Origin: CAYXRK01 sp964467615
GTDB lineage: Bacteria; Hydrogenedentota; Hydrogenedentia; Hydrogenedentales; GCA-2746185
Direction: 5' to 3'
Length of the DNA stretch: 7,822 nt
NCBI GenBank assembly: GCA_964467615.1
Contig: CAYXRK010000208.1
Span: 1 to 7,822, forward strand
Shown: in pieces, positions 1 through 6,617 of the stretch
Numbering within the stretch: position 1 is the stretch's first letter
How the letters are laid out: every line of letters starts with the position of its first letter
Made by a program: the position numbers and the translations under genes
The notes under the pieces: generated by a model
The model's database searches: none
Told to the model about the DNA's origin: nothing
Seen by the model: the letters and a program-made list of their open reading frames with translations, nothing else

Positions 1-687
1 CATTCCGGCTGTTTTCGACAGGCCGTTGAGCACGAGCACGTTCTTGCAGCGGCCCGCCATCGACGCGGGCGCGCCATCGTAGTAGAGGCGCTCGTAAATT
101 TCGTCCGAGATGAGTAGCAGGTCGTGTTTGGCGCAGAGGTCCGCGATGGCTTGAAGTTCAGCGGCGTTTAGTGTCGTACCTGTGGGGTTGGATGGTGAAT
201 TGACGATGAGTATCTTGCTGCGCGGCGAAATCACGGCTTCGATTTTCGCGACGGTCAGTTTGAAATCGGGGTAGGTGTCGATCATCACCGGTTTGCCGCC
301 GAGCAGCGAAACAATGTGCGGATACATGACAAAGTAGGGGTCCGCGAACAGCACCTCGTCGCCGGCATCGACGGTCGCCATTAGCGCGAGGAACAGGCCA
401 CCCGAGACGCCGGACGTGACCATCACGTTTTCGAGCGGCACGCCGTAGTAGCGCTGGTAATACTCCGAGCAGGCGGCGCGCAGCGGCTCGATTCCCCACG
501 TCTGCGTGTACGAATTCCGGCCCGCGCGAATGGCCTTGACAGCCTCGTCCTTCACCAATTCGTCGACGTCGTAGTCCGGCTGGCCAATGGAGAGGTTGAT
601 CGGGTCCTTCATGTTCGCCGCGAGCGCAAACACCTTGCGAATGCCGCTCGCGTCGATTCGCGACATGCGTTCTGCGATGAAGGACAT
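1..687 (-). CDS. Class I/II PLP-dependent aminotransferase, partial (C-terminus beyond window)
   Basis: This is a fold-type I aminotransferase of the aspartate aminotransferase-like family, which moves an amino group from an amino acid to a 2-oxo acid in the cytoplasm. The 229 visible residues include the substrate-loop segment SIGQPDYD (33-40), the glycine-containing PLP-phosphate region TSGVSGG (91-97), NSPSNPTG (163-170, with the conserved Asn and Pro), SDEIYE (194-199, Asp195 contacting the pyridine nitrogen and Tyr198 near the cofactor) and GLSKTAGM (222-229), in which Lys225 should be the Schiff-base lysine. Family members are usually near 390 residues, so roughly 160 C-terminal residues lie outside the window. 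The ATG at 687 has no clear Shine-Dalgarno sequence, and Met8 (ATG at 666) is an alternative start that fits many homologues. The tail-anchored-protein gene lies 68 bp upstream on the same strand and may be co-transcribed. The substrate cannot be read from the sequence. The family call is secure. Confidence 0.95.
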   Translation of the reverse strand, partial: MSFIAERMSRIDASGIRKVFALAANMKDPINLSIGQPDYDVDELVKDEAVKAIRAGRNSYTQTWGIEPLRAACSEYYQRYYGVPLENVMVTSGVSGGLFLALMATVDAGDEVLFADPYFVMYPHIVSLLGGKPVMIDTYPDFKLTVAKIEAVISPRSKILIVNSPSNPTGTTLNAAELQAIADLCAKHDLLLISDEIYERLYYDGAPASMAGRCKNVLVLNGLSKTAGM

Positions 688-755
688 GAATTACAGCCGG
701 ACGGGCCCAGGATTGTGGCGGGCGATTAAGGGTAAGATCCGGCTTCTCAGGCGGA

Positions 756-1340
756 TTATTTGCCGCCGAAAAGATCGGTGAACGATGTCCGCCAAGGTTC
801 CCCGACCGGCGACATGACGAACGCGGCCACCGCCGCCGCAACGACCACGATAATGAGCATGGTCTTCGTATTCTTCGATATTCCACCGCCGCCACTCATG
901 GCCATTTGCTGCATACCGGCCTGCGGAAGGAATATCTTCTCGCCTGCTTCGGCGCGTGCCTTCTTGTCCTCGACCCGGCCGAGCGTTTCGTTGATCGAGA
1001 TGAAGGCGCGGTGCCATTCGCTCCCCAGTTTCTTGACCGCCACTTCAGACTGGCCGTAGATCGCTTCCAGATTGGTCGCGCCGGAAACGATATTCATCGT
1101 ATTCCCGTCCATTTTGTAATCGTCGGCCAGACATTCGTAGAGCACGTTGTGCTCGCGCGCGAGTTTGCTCTTAATCTTGAGAAACTGGTTCTCGAGCTGC
1201 GCCTTGTTCACGCCGGGGCTTGGATACGCGCTGAGAATTTGGTTGAACAGGAGCCAGTCGTTCATGAATTCGCGTGTCATGTTCACGCGCCGTTCGAGTT
1301 CCTCGACTGTCTTGAGTTGTTTCTTCGAGAGCTTGGCCAA
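756..1340 (-). CDS. Unrecognised tail-anchored membrane protein with helical cytoplasmic domain
   Basis: I do not recognise this 194-residue protein. Residues 1-135 are charged and mostly helical, with probable coiled-coil stretches at about 5-25 and 100-132. A glycine-rich hinge (about 149-153) leads into one hydrophobic helix (161-176, rich in Val, Ile and Ala) and a short tail containing a Trp. There is no signal peptide, so a cytosolic domain held to the inner membrane by a C-terminal anchor is likely. The start is TTG at 1340. A good Shine-Dalgarno sequence (AAGGAG) lies 12 bases upstream, and no in-frame ATG is closer to it. The gene is divergent from the membrane-protein gene at 1576 and upstream of the aminotransferase. 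It is not a LemA protein, because those carry an N-terminal anchor. The coding call is strong (consistent domain architecture, clean start signal), but the function is unknown. Confidence 0.85.
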   Translation of the reverse strand: MAKLSKKQLKTVEELERRVNMTREFMNDWLLFNQILSAYPSPGVNKAQLENQFLKIKSKLAREHNVLYECLADDYKMDGNTMNIVSGATNLEAIYGQSEVAVKKLGSEWHRAFISINETLGRVEDKKARAEAGEKIFLPQAGMQQMAMSGGGGISKNTKTMLIIVVVAAAVAAFVMSPVGEPWRTSFTDLFGGK

Positions 1341-1406
1341 CGGAACACTCAGCTCCTTCGGGTTAGTCGGGCCCGGTCTGCGCCTTGCTCCGCAAACACT
1401 CCGCGC

Positions 1407-1435
1407 CCTATGCCTTCCACAAACGGGACGGTCAA
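1407..1435 (-). promoter_or_regulatory. Candidate sigma-70-type promoter for the tail-anchored-protein gene
   Basis: Read on the minus strand there is TTGACC (1430-1435) as a -35 element, a 17-bp spacer and CATAGG (1407-1412) as a -10 element. The -35 matches the consensus at 5 of 6 positions but the -10 at only 3 of 6. Transcription would start near 1400, leaving a leader of about 60 bases with the Shine-Dalgarno sequence before the TTG start. The spacing is ideal but the -10 is weak, so this is a candidate only. Confidence 0.35.
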
Positions 1436-1457
1436 TCTAACATAGCCCCCCGTTCAA

Positions 1458-1490
1458 GTCAAAGCGATTCGATTGTCAAAGCGATTCGAT
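1458..1490. repeat. Two-copy tandem direct repeat, 17-bp period, between divergent promoters
   Basis: The 16-base unit GTCAAAGCGATTCGAT occurs exactly at 1458-1473 and 1475-1490, separated by one base. The pair lies between the two outward-facing candidate promoters, upstream of both -35 elements. It could be a duplicated regulator-binding site or simply a small slippage duplication. No palindrome is evident within the unit. Confidence 0.9.
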
Positions 1491-1538
1491 CAAACTATCA
1501 AAACACATCGTCAATGGGAGAACGGTTCTTGGAATCCG

Positions 1539-1567
1539 TTGACCGTAGCGCCTATCCGGGTTAGACT
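1539..1567 (+). promoter_or_regulatory. Candidate promoter giving a leaderless mRNA for the GT-C-like gene
   Basis: TTGACC (1539-1544), a 17-bp spacer and TAGACT (1562-1567) match the sigma-70 consensus at 5 of 6 and 4 of 6 positions. The expected transcription start (about 1574-1575) falls directly on the GTG start codon at 1576. The message would therefore have essentially no 5' leader, which fits the absence of any Shine-Dalgarno sequence before this gene. Confidence 0.45.
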
Positions 1568-1575
1568 CCGCCGCC

Positions 1576-3102
1576 GTGACCGAACCCATCACAGACGCCC
1601 CAGCCAACGCCGCGGTGCGACCACAATCCGCCCGCCGAGACGCCATCGCGCTCGCCATTTACCTACTTGCTGTCCAGGTATGGTCAATCAACGCGGGTCC
1701 GCTTGGGCGCGATTTTCGGCTTCTGTCCGGTGATACCAACGGTCTCTCGCACCCGCTGGCCTCGGTCTGGATCGCAATGGTCCACATTTTCGGCGGGTTC
1801 GCGCCCGCCTACCACTTCGTCAATCTCGCGTTGCTGTATGCCTGCATGCTGCTCCTGTACTGGTTCGTCCGGGTTGCCTACCACGACGGCCCCCGGTGGA
1901 TCGCCACACTGGCAGCCGCGTTGTTCATGGCGAATCCGGCCTTCCGCGAAGCCACGCTGCACCTCTCGGGCGCTATCCAACTTCTGCCTTGCGCCGTGGG
2001 ACTCGGGACGCTGACGCTCTACGCTCTTTCGTGCTCACGCGATTCGCTTCGACTTCGCGCCGCCGCGTTTTCCTCCATCGCTGCCGCCGCGCTCTTCGAT
2101 TCCTCTAATACCGCGCTTCCACTCGCGTGTTTCGCGTACGGCGTCATCATCTCTAGCGATCGCCACATCGAGCGCATCATATGCCTCGCCGCAATTCAAT
2201 CGATTGTCCTGGCGCTTCGCCCCGACGTCGTCTCTTTTGAGTCGCTTCGCCCCGCGTCCTCCATCGCTCCGCTGTACCTCGTCCTCTATCCAATCGGTTT
2301 TCTGCCCGAAGCCGCTTGGCGCTTCCACGAGTTTCCCTGGCTTGGGCGGCTTGCCGTTGTTTCATTCCTCGCCGTCGTGGGGTTAACACTCAAATTGGCC
2401 CGCCATCGCGCCGCGCACTTTGGTCTGGTTGCCGCAATCGTTCTACGCGCCCTTCAAGGACGCGCGGGGGTGGATTGGACGCACCTCACGGGCGCGGGAT
2501 CGATGCTATTACCCGGATCGCTCGTGCTCGTCTCGCTCGTCGTCGTGTTTGGCCAAATCTGGAAGCACCCCAAATGGCGGCGCGGTGTGGTCCGTTGGAC
2601 GACCCTCCTCGCCCTACTCGCGTTCGGACTCCAGATACACGCCGGGAGTATCTGGCGAAACGCCGCGCGCGAAGTCCGGGACTTTCAGGCGGAGGCCGTT
2701 CGATTGGCTCCAGGTGGCGAGACAATCGGCATCCTCCCCGACATCGGCGCGTGGCGGGGCGCACCCATTCAACTATCCGAATCGATCCGGTACGACACGC
2801 CGTTCAGCCGAAAGGTCCCGCACGTCTCGCTGCTCATGCTTTCGGTGTATCCGTCGCGCGAAGATGGTTGGACGCTTTCCTCGACGCCCGTTTCCGATTC
2901 CGTGATCGAGGTCATCATCACCGGCCCGGACACGCGCTACATCGCCCCCGCGCCGTTCGATGTCCTTCGCGTCGGGAACCGGACCATGTCGCCGGACGTG
3001 ATTGTCGAGACGCTCGAATCCTCGCGCGAGCGCCTCCGCCTGCGAATCGAATCGCGGAACGGCCCGTTCCCGGAAACCCTCTGCCGCGTCCGCCTGCCCT
3101 GA
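1576..3102 (+). CDS. Polytopic membrane protein, GT-C glycosyltransferase-like (O-mannosyltransferase/TMTC-like N-terminal half)
   Basis: This 508-residue inner-membrane protein has roughly 11-13 hydrophobic segments between residues 23 and 355, followed by a soluble C-terminal part (about 360-508) that probably lies outside the membrane. The pattern at 58-150 (SHPLAS, then GFAPAYHFVN, a hydrophobic stretch, ALFMANPAFREA and HLSGAIQ) resembles the second to fourth membrane helices of bacterial GT-C proteins of the dolichyl-phosphate-mannose mannosyltransferase type. Those enzymes move a sugar from a lipid-phosphate donor on the periplasmic side. Asp46 or Asp53 in the first loop could be the catalytic acid, but no clear DxD pair is present, so activity is uncertain. 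The start is GTG with no Shine-Dalgarno sequence, and a promoter sits immediately upstream. The stop codon is one base from that of the convergent zapA gene. The membrane-protein call is secure. The GT-C relationship is an inference from pattern and fold. Confidence 0.8.
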   Translation: MTEPITDAPANAAVRPQSARRDAIALAIYLLAVQVWSINAGPLGRDFRLLSGDTNGLSHPLASVWIAMVHIFGGFAPAYHFVNLALLYACMLLLYWFVRVAYHDGPRWIATLAAALFMANPAFREATLHLSGAIQLLPCAVGLGTLTLYALSCSRDSLRLRAAAFSSIAAAALFDSSNTALPLACFAYGVIISSDRHIERIICLAAIQSIVLALRPDVVSFESLRPASSIAPLYLVLYPIGFLPEAAWRFHEFPWLGRLAVVSFLAVVGLTLKLARHRAAHFGLVAAIVLRALQGRAGVDWTHLTGAGSMLLPGSLVLVSLVVVFGQIWKHPKWRRGVVRWTTLLALLAFGLQIHAGSIWRNAAREVRDFQAEAVRLAPGGETIGILPDIGAWRGAPIQLSESIRYDTPFSRKVPHVSLLMLSVYPSREDGWTLSSTPVSDSVIEVIITGPDTRYIAPAPFDVLRVGNRTMSPDVIVETLESSRERLRLRIESRNGPFPETLCRVRLP

Positions 3103-3103
3103 C

Positions 3104-3466
3104 CTACTCCTCGACCGCGAATTCTTCCGCCAACTTGCGCAACGCCGCCTGTACCTTGTCCAGTTGCACCATGAGGTCCGACACTTCGCTCTGATGTTCG
3201 CGTTTCATTTCTAACCGTTCGAGGTCCGCGGCATCGAGTTGCTCGTGTAACTCCGCCGCGAATGACAACGCCGTCAGAATCGCGAAGGCCTGTGTGTCAA
3301 TCCGCGCCGCCTTCTTCTCGAATTCGCGCATTCGTTCTGTCACTCGCCCGGCCATTTTTTCCGTTTGCGCGCGGGATCCAAAAACCGGCGCATCTATCGA
3401 CACGCCCGCAACGCGCACCTTGGTCGTCCGCTCGCCAGGACCGTCCTTCGGAGGACGCGCGATCAT
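3104..3466 (-). CDS. zapA: Cell division protein ZapA (FtsZ-ring-associated)
   Basis: ZapA binds and cross-links FtsZ filaments at mid-cell. This 120-residue protein has the family's usual size and order. An N-terminal strand-turn-strand with KVRVAGVSID (16-25) is followed by a helix RAQTEKMAGRVTERM (32-46), then the characteristic TQAFAILTALSFAAELHEQ (58-76), matching the ZapA pattern in which a hydrophobic helix ends in an acidic segment. A C-terminal coiled coil (about 80-115) should drive dimer or tetramer formation. The ATG at 3466 overlaps the stop codon of the upstream peptidase gene (ATGA), which decides the start and suggests translational coupling. A weak GGACGAG precedes it. A longer reading of this frame upstream only covers peptidase coding sequence. 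The pairing with a secreted peptidase is unusual and probably operon logistics rather than shared function. Confidence 0.85.
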   Translation of the reverse strand: MIARPPKDGPGERTTKVRVAGVSIDAPVFGSRAQTEKMAGRVTERMREFEKKAARIDTQAFAILTALSFAAELHEQLDAADLERLEMKREHQSEVSDLMVQLDKVQAALRKLAEEFAVEE

Positions 3467-5736
3467 TTTTTCTCGTCCGCCATTTCCGGCAGGATTGCCC
3501 GTGCCGCCTTTACCTCCGCGGCGTACGCGCTGATGACCTCGGCCGTATCCGCGATTCGTTGATCCACGGTATCGAACTCGCGTTGCTCGATGGCTTCGCG
3601 GATCGCCGGCAGCGTCTTCACGCCGTATCCCGTGTAGAAGCCGGGCGCGTAAATAAAATGCCGATACCACGGCCTCTTGGGAAGCCCCTCCTCGCGTATG
3701 AATTTTTGCTCGGCCCGGTACATCGTCGCGTCAAGCCGTTCCAACTGCTCGACCGAAAGGCCGCTGCCATCTTTGAGCGCGGATTCCAACGTCTTCTTGA
3801 ATCCGTCGGCCACCGTCCGCAATTCCTCGACGGCGTTTTGGAGCGGCGCAAAATTGAAGTGGGGGACTGGCGTCTTCGCGGCGGGTGCGACATACTTCTC
3901 CATCGGGTCCGCCGCCAGCGTGTAATACCCTTTCTCGATTCGCTCGTTCTCCTTCTCCGTGCTTGAGCGCAGATCGTCCGCTGCCTTGACGAGATCCTCC
4001 GCATACTCCGTCAACGCCCGCACCGTTCCCGTGAAATCGAACGGGACCACGTCCGCGTCCGCAAGGCGCAACGTCAATCGTCCGCATACCTCCGCCAGCG
4101 CAACACCGTATTCGAACTTCGGGTCGACAAACGTCGAATAGTGATCGAACGTGTCGAATGAGGTGTGGTATTCGCCGCCGTCGCCCTCCCCTCCAAAGCC
4201 GAGGTTGAAACTGGGGATTCCGAGGTGCTGGATGAAGGGTGAGTAGTCCGAACCCGATCCCAGCGCGGTGAGCCACACATCGCCGGAACTTTCGTAGTGT
4301 TTGCGCAATGGCTCCAGGCCATTCAGCACCGCGTTCGCCCGCTTCCGTTCGGCGATGCTCACGTGTGTCTCGGGGTCCAACACAACCTTTGCCGTCTCCG
4401 ACGCCATCCGTTCCAGGCTGTGCGATCCCTCGATATTAAGGAAACCGCGCGAATTGCTGTCGGTGTTGATGTACGCGACCGCCCGTTCCCGCAGTACCTT
4501 CGCGTGGTCCTCCACCCATTCCACCGAGCCGAGTAGTCCCGGTTCTTCGCCGTCCCACGCGCAGAACACAATCGTGCGCCGCGGCCGCCAGCCGGTCTTC
4601 GCCAATTCGGCGGTCGCCCGCGCCTGTTCGAGCAACGTGATCAGGCCTGAGATCGGATCGCGCGCGCCGATCACCCACGCATCGTGATGGTTTCCGCGAA
4701 TTACCCACTCGTCCGGGCGCTCCCGGCCCTCCAATCGCGCGATGACGTCGTACGCCGGCACAATGTCCCAATTGAACACTAGCTTGAGCCGCACGACGGG
4801 ACCGTCCTCGCCGCCGAAGCGGTACGTCACGGGCATTCCGCCGCGCCATTCCTCCGGCACGGTGGCCCCGCCCATCGCCCGCATCAACGGCAGCGCGTCC
4901 GCGTAGCTGATGGGCAGCACCGGAATCTTCGTGATCGAGTCCGCGTCCTTCAGCTTCAAACGCCGCGCGTGCTCCGTCGCGCCGCGGTTGGGCGTAAGCG
5001 GATCGCCAGGGCGAAACGGAAGGTCCTGCACCGACCCGCGTTGCACCGCCGTATCGTGCTTGTACGCCCCCTTCGGATACCCGTCCCCTTCGCCGAATCC
5101 GTCGTCCGCGGGGTCGTTGTAAATGATGCAGCCAATCGCCCCCTTCTCCGCGGCGACCTTCGGCTTGATCCCGCGCCAAGACCCGCCGTAGCGCGCGAGC
5201 ACGATCTTGCCCTTGACGTCGATGCCGTGGCGCTCGAGCACCTCGTAGTCCTCGGGAATCCCGCGGTTGACGAACACCAGTTGCGCCGTAACTTCGCCGT
5301 CCGCCGAGTACGCGTTGTACGGGGGCAGCCCCTCCGCGACGATCGCATCGTGCGCCGAATCCGTCGGTGCGATTTCCTCTTTCAAGCTCGCCGTGAACCG
5401 CTCCGGTTCCAGCATTTCGAGTTCGCGTGTCTTCGGAGTCGGAAACAACACGTGATACGTCTCGATCTTCGTGTCGTAACCCCATTGCTGGAAAAGCCCC
5501 GCGATGTACTCCGCGTTCTCTTTCGCCTTGGGCGAGCCGACATTGTGCGGCCGCGTCGTCATGTGCCGCGACCACTCGCGCAAGTTCTCCGCGTTTAACT
5601 GCTTCGTGAACTGCGATTCGCGATCAAGTTGCGCCTTCCCCGACTCCGCGGTAAAGCCAAATGGCACATCATCGCCAAACGCGACAGACCAAACCGCTGC
5701 CGCCAACAGCACCGCGCACGCACGCATCGAATTCAT
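3463..5736 (-). CDS. Secreted M28 zinc exopeptidase, glutamate carboxypeptidase II / transferrin-receptor type
   Basis: This 757-residue protein is predicted to be exported and to remove single residues from peptides with two zinc ions. A signal peptide spans 1-21 (hydrophobic core 7-19, likely cleavage after Ala-Phe-Gly, no lipobox). A protease-associated domain lies at about 150-320 (ARYGGSWRG 181-189, GDPLTPNRG 244-252). The M28 catalytic domain (about 325-565) has the full metal site: His350, bridging Asp360 in ARDPISG, general base Glu397 and ligand Glu398 in WDGEEPG, Asp426 in YINTDS and His524 in EYHTSFDT. A dimerisation domain (about 625-745) contains RPWYRHFIYAP (688-698). Full length matches the family. 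The Arg residues that grip glutamate in human GCPII seem absent, so specificity should differ. The ATG at 5736 has GGAAG 8 bases upstream, favouring it over Met4. The gene overlaps zapA by 4 bp. Confidence 0.93.
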   Translation of the reverse strand: MNSMRACAVLLAAAVWSVAFGDDVPFGFTAESGKAQLDRESQFTKQLNAENLREWSRHMTTRPHNVGSPKAKENAEYIAGLFQQWGYDTKIETYHVLFPTPKTRELEMLEPERFTASLKEEIAPTDSAHDAIVAEGLPPYNAYSADGEVTAQLVFVNRGIPEDYEVLERHGIDVKGKIVLARYGGSWRGIKPKVAAEKGAIGCIIYNDPADDGFGEGDGYPKGAYKHDTAVQRGSVQDLPFRPGDPLTPNRGATEHARRLKLKDADSITKIPVLPISYADALPLMRAMGGATVPEEWRGGMPVTYRFGGEDGPVVRLKLVFNWDIVPAYDVIARLEGRERPDEWVIRGNHHDAWVIGARDPISGLITLLEQARATAELAKTGWRPRRTIVFCAWDGEEPGLLGSVEWVEDHAKVLRERAVAYINTDSNSRGFLNIEGSHSLERMASETAKVVLDPETHVSIAERKRANAVLNGLEPLRKHYESSGDVWLTALGSGSDYSPFIQHLGIPSFNLGFGGEGDGGEYHTSFDTFDHYSTFVDPKFEYGVALAEVCGRLTLRLADADVVPFDFTGTVRALTEYAEDLVKAADDLRSSTEKENERIEKGYYTLAADPMEKYVAPAAKTPVPHFNFAPLQNAVEELRTVADGFKKTLESALKDGSGLSVEQLERLDATMYRAEQKFIREEGLPKRPWYRHFIYAPGFYTGYGVKTLPAIREAIEQREFDTVDQRIADTAEVISAYAAEVKAARAILPEMADEKK

Positions 5737-5769
5737 AGGATCATCTTCCGCATTGAGGATCAGCCGCCA

Positions 5770-5798
5770 ATCCTATCGGCGGAATAGCTGCAACGCAA
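5770..5798 (-). promoter_or_regulatory. Candidate promoter for the M28 peptidase-zapA operon
   Basis: On the minus strand TTGCGT (5793-5798), a 17-bp spacer and TAGGAT (5770-5775) match the sigma-70 consensus at 3 of 6 and 4 of 6 positions. The start would be near 5763, leaving a leader of about 27 bases that includes the GGAAG ribosome-binding site. One arm of an 8-bp inverted repeat covers the -10 element. The matches are moderate, so this is a candidate only. Confidence 0.35.
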
Positions 5799-5819
5799 TC
5801 GGACTCGTTCTCGATAGGA
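5771..5819. repeat. Split inverted repeat flanking the peptidase promoter (possible operator pair)
   Basis: TCCTATCG at 5771-5778 is the perfect reverse complement of CGATAGGA at 5812-5819. The arm centres are 41 bp apart, close to four helical turns, so both would lie on the same DNA face. One arm covers the candidate -10 and the other lies upstream of the candidate -35. The arms are short and chance occurrence is possible. An RNA hairpin with a 33-base loop is less likely. Confidence 0.4.
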
Positions 5820-5858
5820 CGAATCGCTGCTTCCCTTGACCCTAAACCATGCTCCAAG

Positions 5859-6617
5859 TCACGCGAAAGCCGCCACAGGGTTCTCAAAAGCAGCGCAAAT
5901 CATGAACGATTCCCAAAACAGCAGTGAGAACAGATGCATATCCTCGAACAAAAAGCACCTGTATGAAAACACTGCCGGGAGAACTGATTTCGCATTCGCA
6001 ACTTGCCAAGAAAACTGATAAAGCTCAGGCACATCGGCCTCGGTTTCACAAAGCCGGATGTCTTTGCAGTTCTGGCGCGGAAGGAATCTCTTGTGTTCTA
6101 GGTAAAAACGCCCTTGCGCGATCTTGATCGCGACGCGCTGCATTCTGTACTTTTCGAGTTTGAGATACACGATTCCAGACGGCAGGTGGATGCCGCCGTC
6201 GCTCACCGTCTTGATCTCTTTCAACAGGCGCCGAGCCATTGCCGGGGTCTGCGGTTTGTTGACGCGCCGCACTAAATCCTGATGTAAAATATGCCACATG
6301 GCATGATTGCCCTTATTCACGAACGGCACGCTGGCCGAATAGAAGTACTCCTCGTCCTCCCGGTACTGGCTGTTGCAGCGCTCGTGAGTTGGGATCACCC
6401 AAAGATTGAGATTCTGCCCGCTGCGAGTTTCCTTAGGATAGAACTGCTTCGGCGGGACATGATCGTTCGTAAGCCTGTCGCCCGGGCTACTCGGCTTCAA
6501 CGATATCAACTCACCACAGAGACAACAGAATTTCTCTCCGGAGTCGCTTCGCAACGTCAATTTAGGTTCGGCGTGCTGCTTCTTCGGCAAGTGGTCTCGC
6601 CTCGTCGAAATGCTCAA
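5859..6617 (-). CDS. HNH endonuclease-like protein with unassigned C-terminal region
   Basis: This 252-residue protein has an HNH (beta-beta-alpha-metal) nuclease core near its N-terminus. It shows Cys31-x2-Cys34, Asp52-His53 in NDHVPPK, an Asn-Leu pair in QNLNLW (68-73), and His78-x2-Cys81-Asn in THERCN. Cys31, Cys34, His78 and Cys81 look like a structural zinc site, and His53 the catalytic histidine. Residues about 95-252 match nothing I recognise and end in an aromatic, hydrophobic stretch (229-252). The TTG at 6617 overlaps the preceding gene's TGA (TTGA), which suggests coupled translation. A second TTG at codon 10 has GAGG 9 bases upstream and is an alternative start. The 3' part is 46% GC (83 of 180 bases, 5881-6060), well below the peptidase gene. 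It could be a toxin or defence effector, or a domesticated mobile-element nuclease. The nuclease call rests on motifs only. Confidence 0.75.
   Translation of the reverse strand: MSISTRRDHLPKKQHAEPKLTLRSDSGEKFCCLCGELISLKPSSPGDRLTNDHVPPKQFYPKETRSGQNLNLWVIPTHERCNSQYREDEEYFYSASVPFVNKGNHAMWHILHQDLVRRVNKPQTPAMARRLLKEIKTVSDGGIHLPSGIVYLKLEKYRMQRVAIKIAQGRFYLEHKRFLPRQNCKDIRLCETEADVPELYQFSWQVANAKSVLPAVFSYRCFLFEDMHLFSLLFWESFMICAAFENPVAAFA

Noticed and set aside
695..744. AGCCGG / CCGGCT inverted repeat downstream of the tail-anchored gene as a terminator
   Set aside because: The arms are 6 bp with a 38-base loop and no T-tract follows, so a rho-independent terminator is not supported.
158..895. A 245-codon minus-strand open frame overlapping the aminotransferase and the tail-anchored gene
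   Set aside because: It is a different frame of the aminotransferase, rich in Arg, with no domain pattern; the true frame shows all PLP motifs.
906..1445. A 179-codon plus-strand open frame antisense to the tail-anchored gene
   Set aside because: It mirrors the coding strand of a gene with a good ribosome site and membrane anchor; its own product has no recognisable features.
1458..1490. Start of a CRISPR array
   Set aside because: There are only two copies of a 16-base unit with a one-base gap, with no spacers and no cas genes.
2316..3194. A 292-codon plus-strand open frame within the GT-C-like gene
   Set aside because: Its product is Arg/Pro-rich with no hydrophobic segments, typical of an out-of-frame reading in GC-rich DNA.
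3467..3670. Extended N-terminus for ZapA (188 residues)
   Set aside because: The added 68 residues are an out-of-frame reading of the peptidase; ZapA homologues start near the ATG at 3466, which also overlaps the peptidase stop.
4436..5575. A 379-codon minus-strand open frame inside the peptidase gene
   Set aside because: It is out of frame with the complete, motif-rich M28 peptidase; the product is a low-complexity Arg/Gly-rich sequence.
5764..5782. CCGCC / GGCGG hairpin upstream of the peptidase gene as terminator for the HNH gene
   Set aside because: Five-base arms with a nine-base loop and no downstream T-run on the minus strand; too weak, and it overlaps the candidate promoter.
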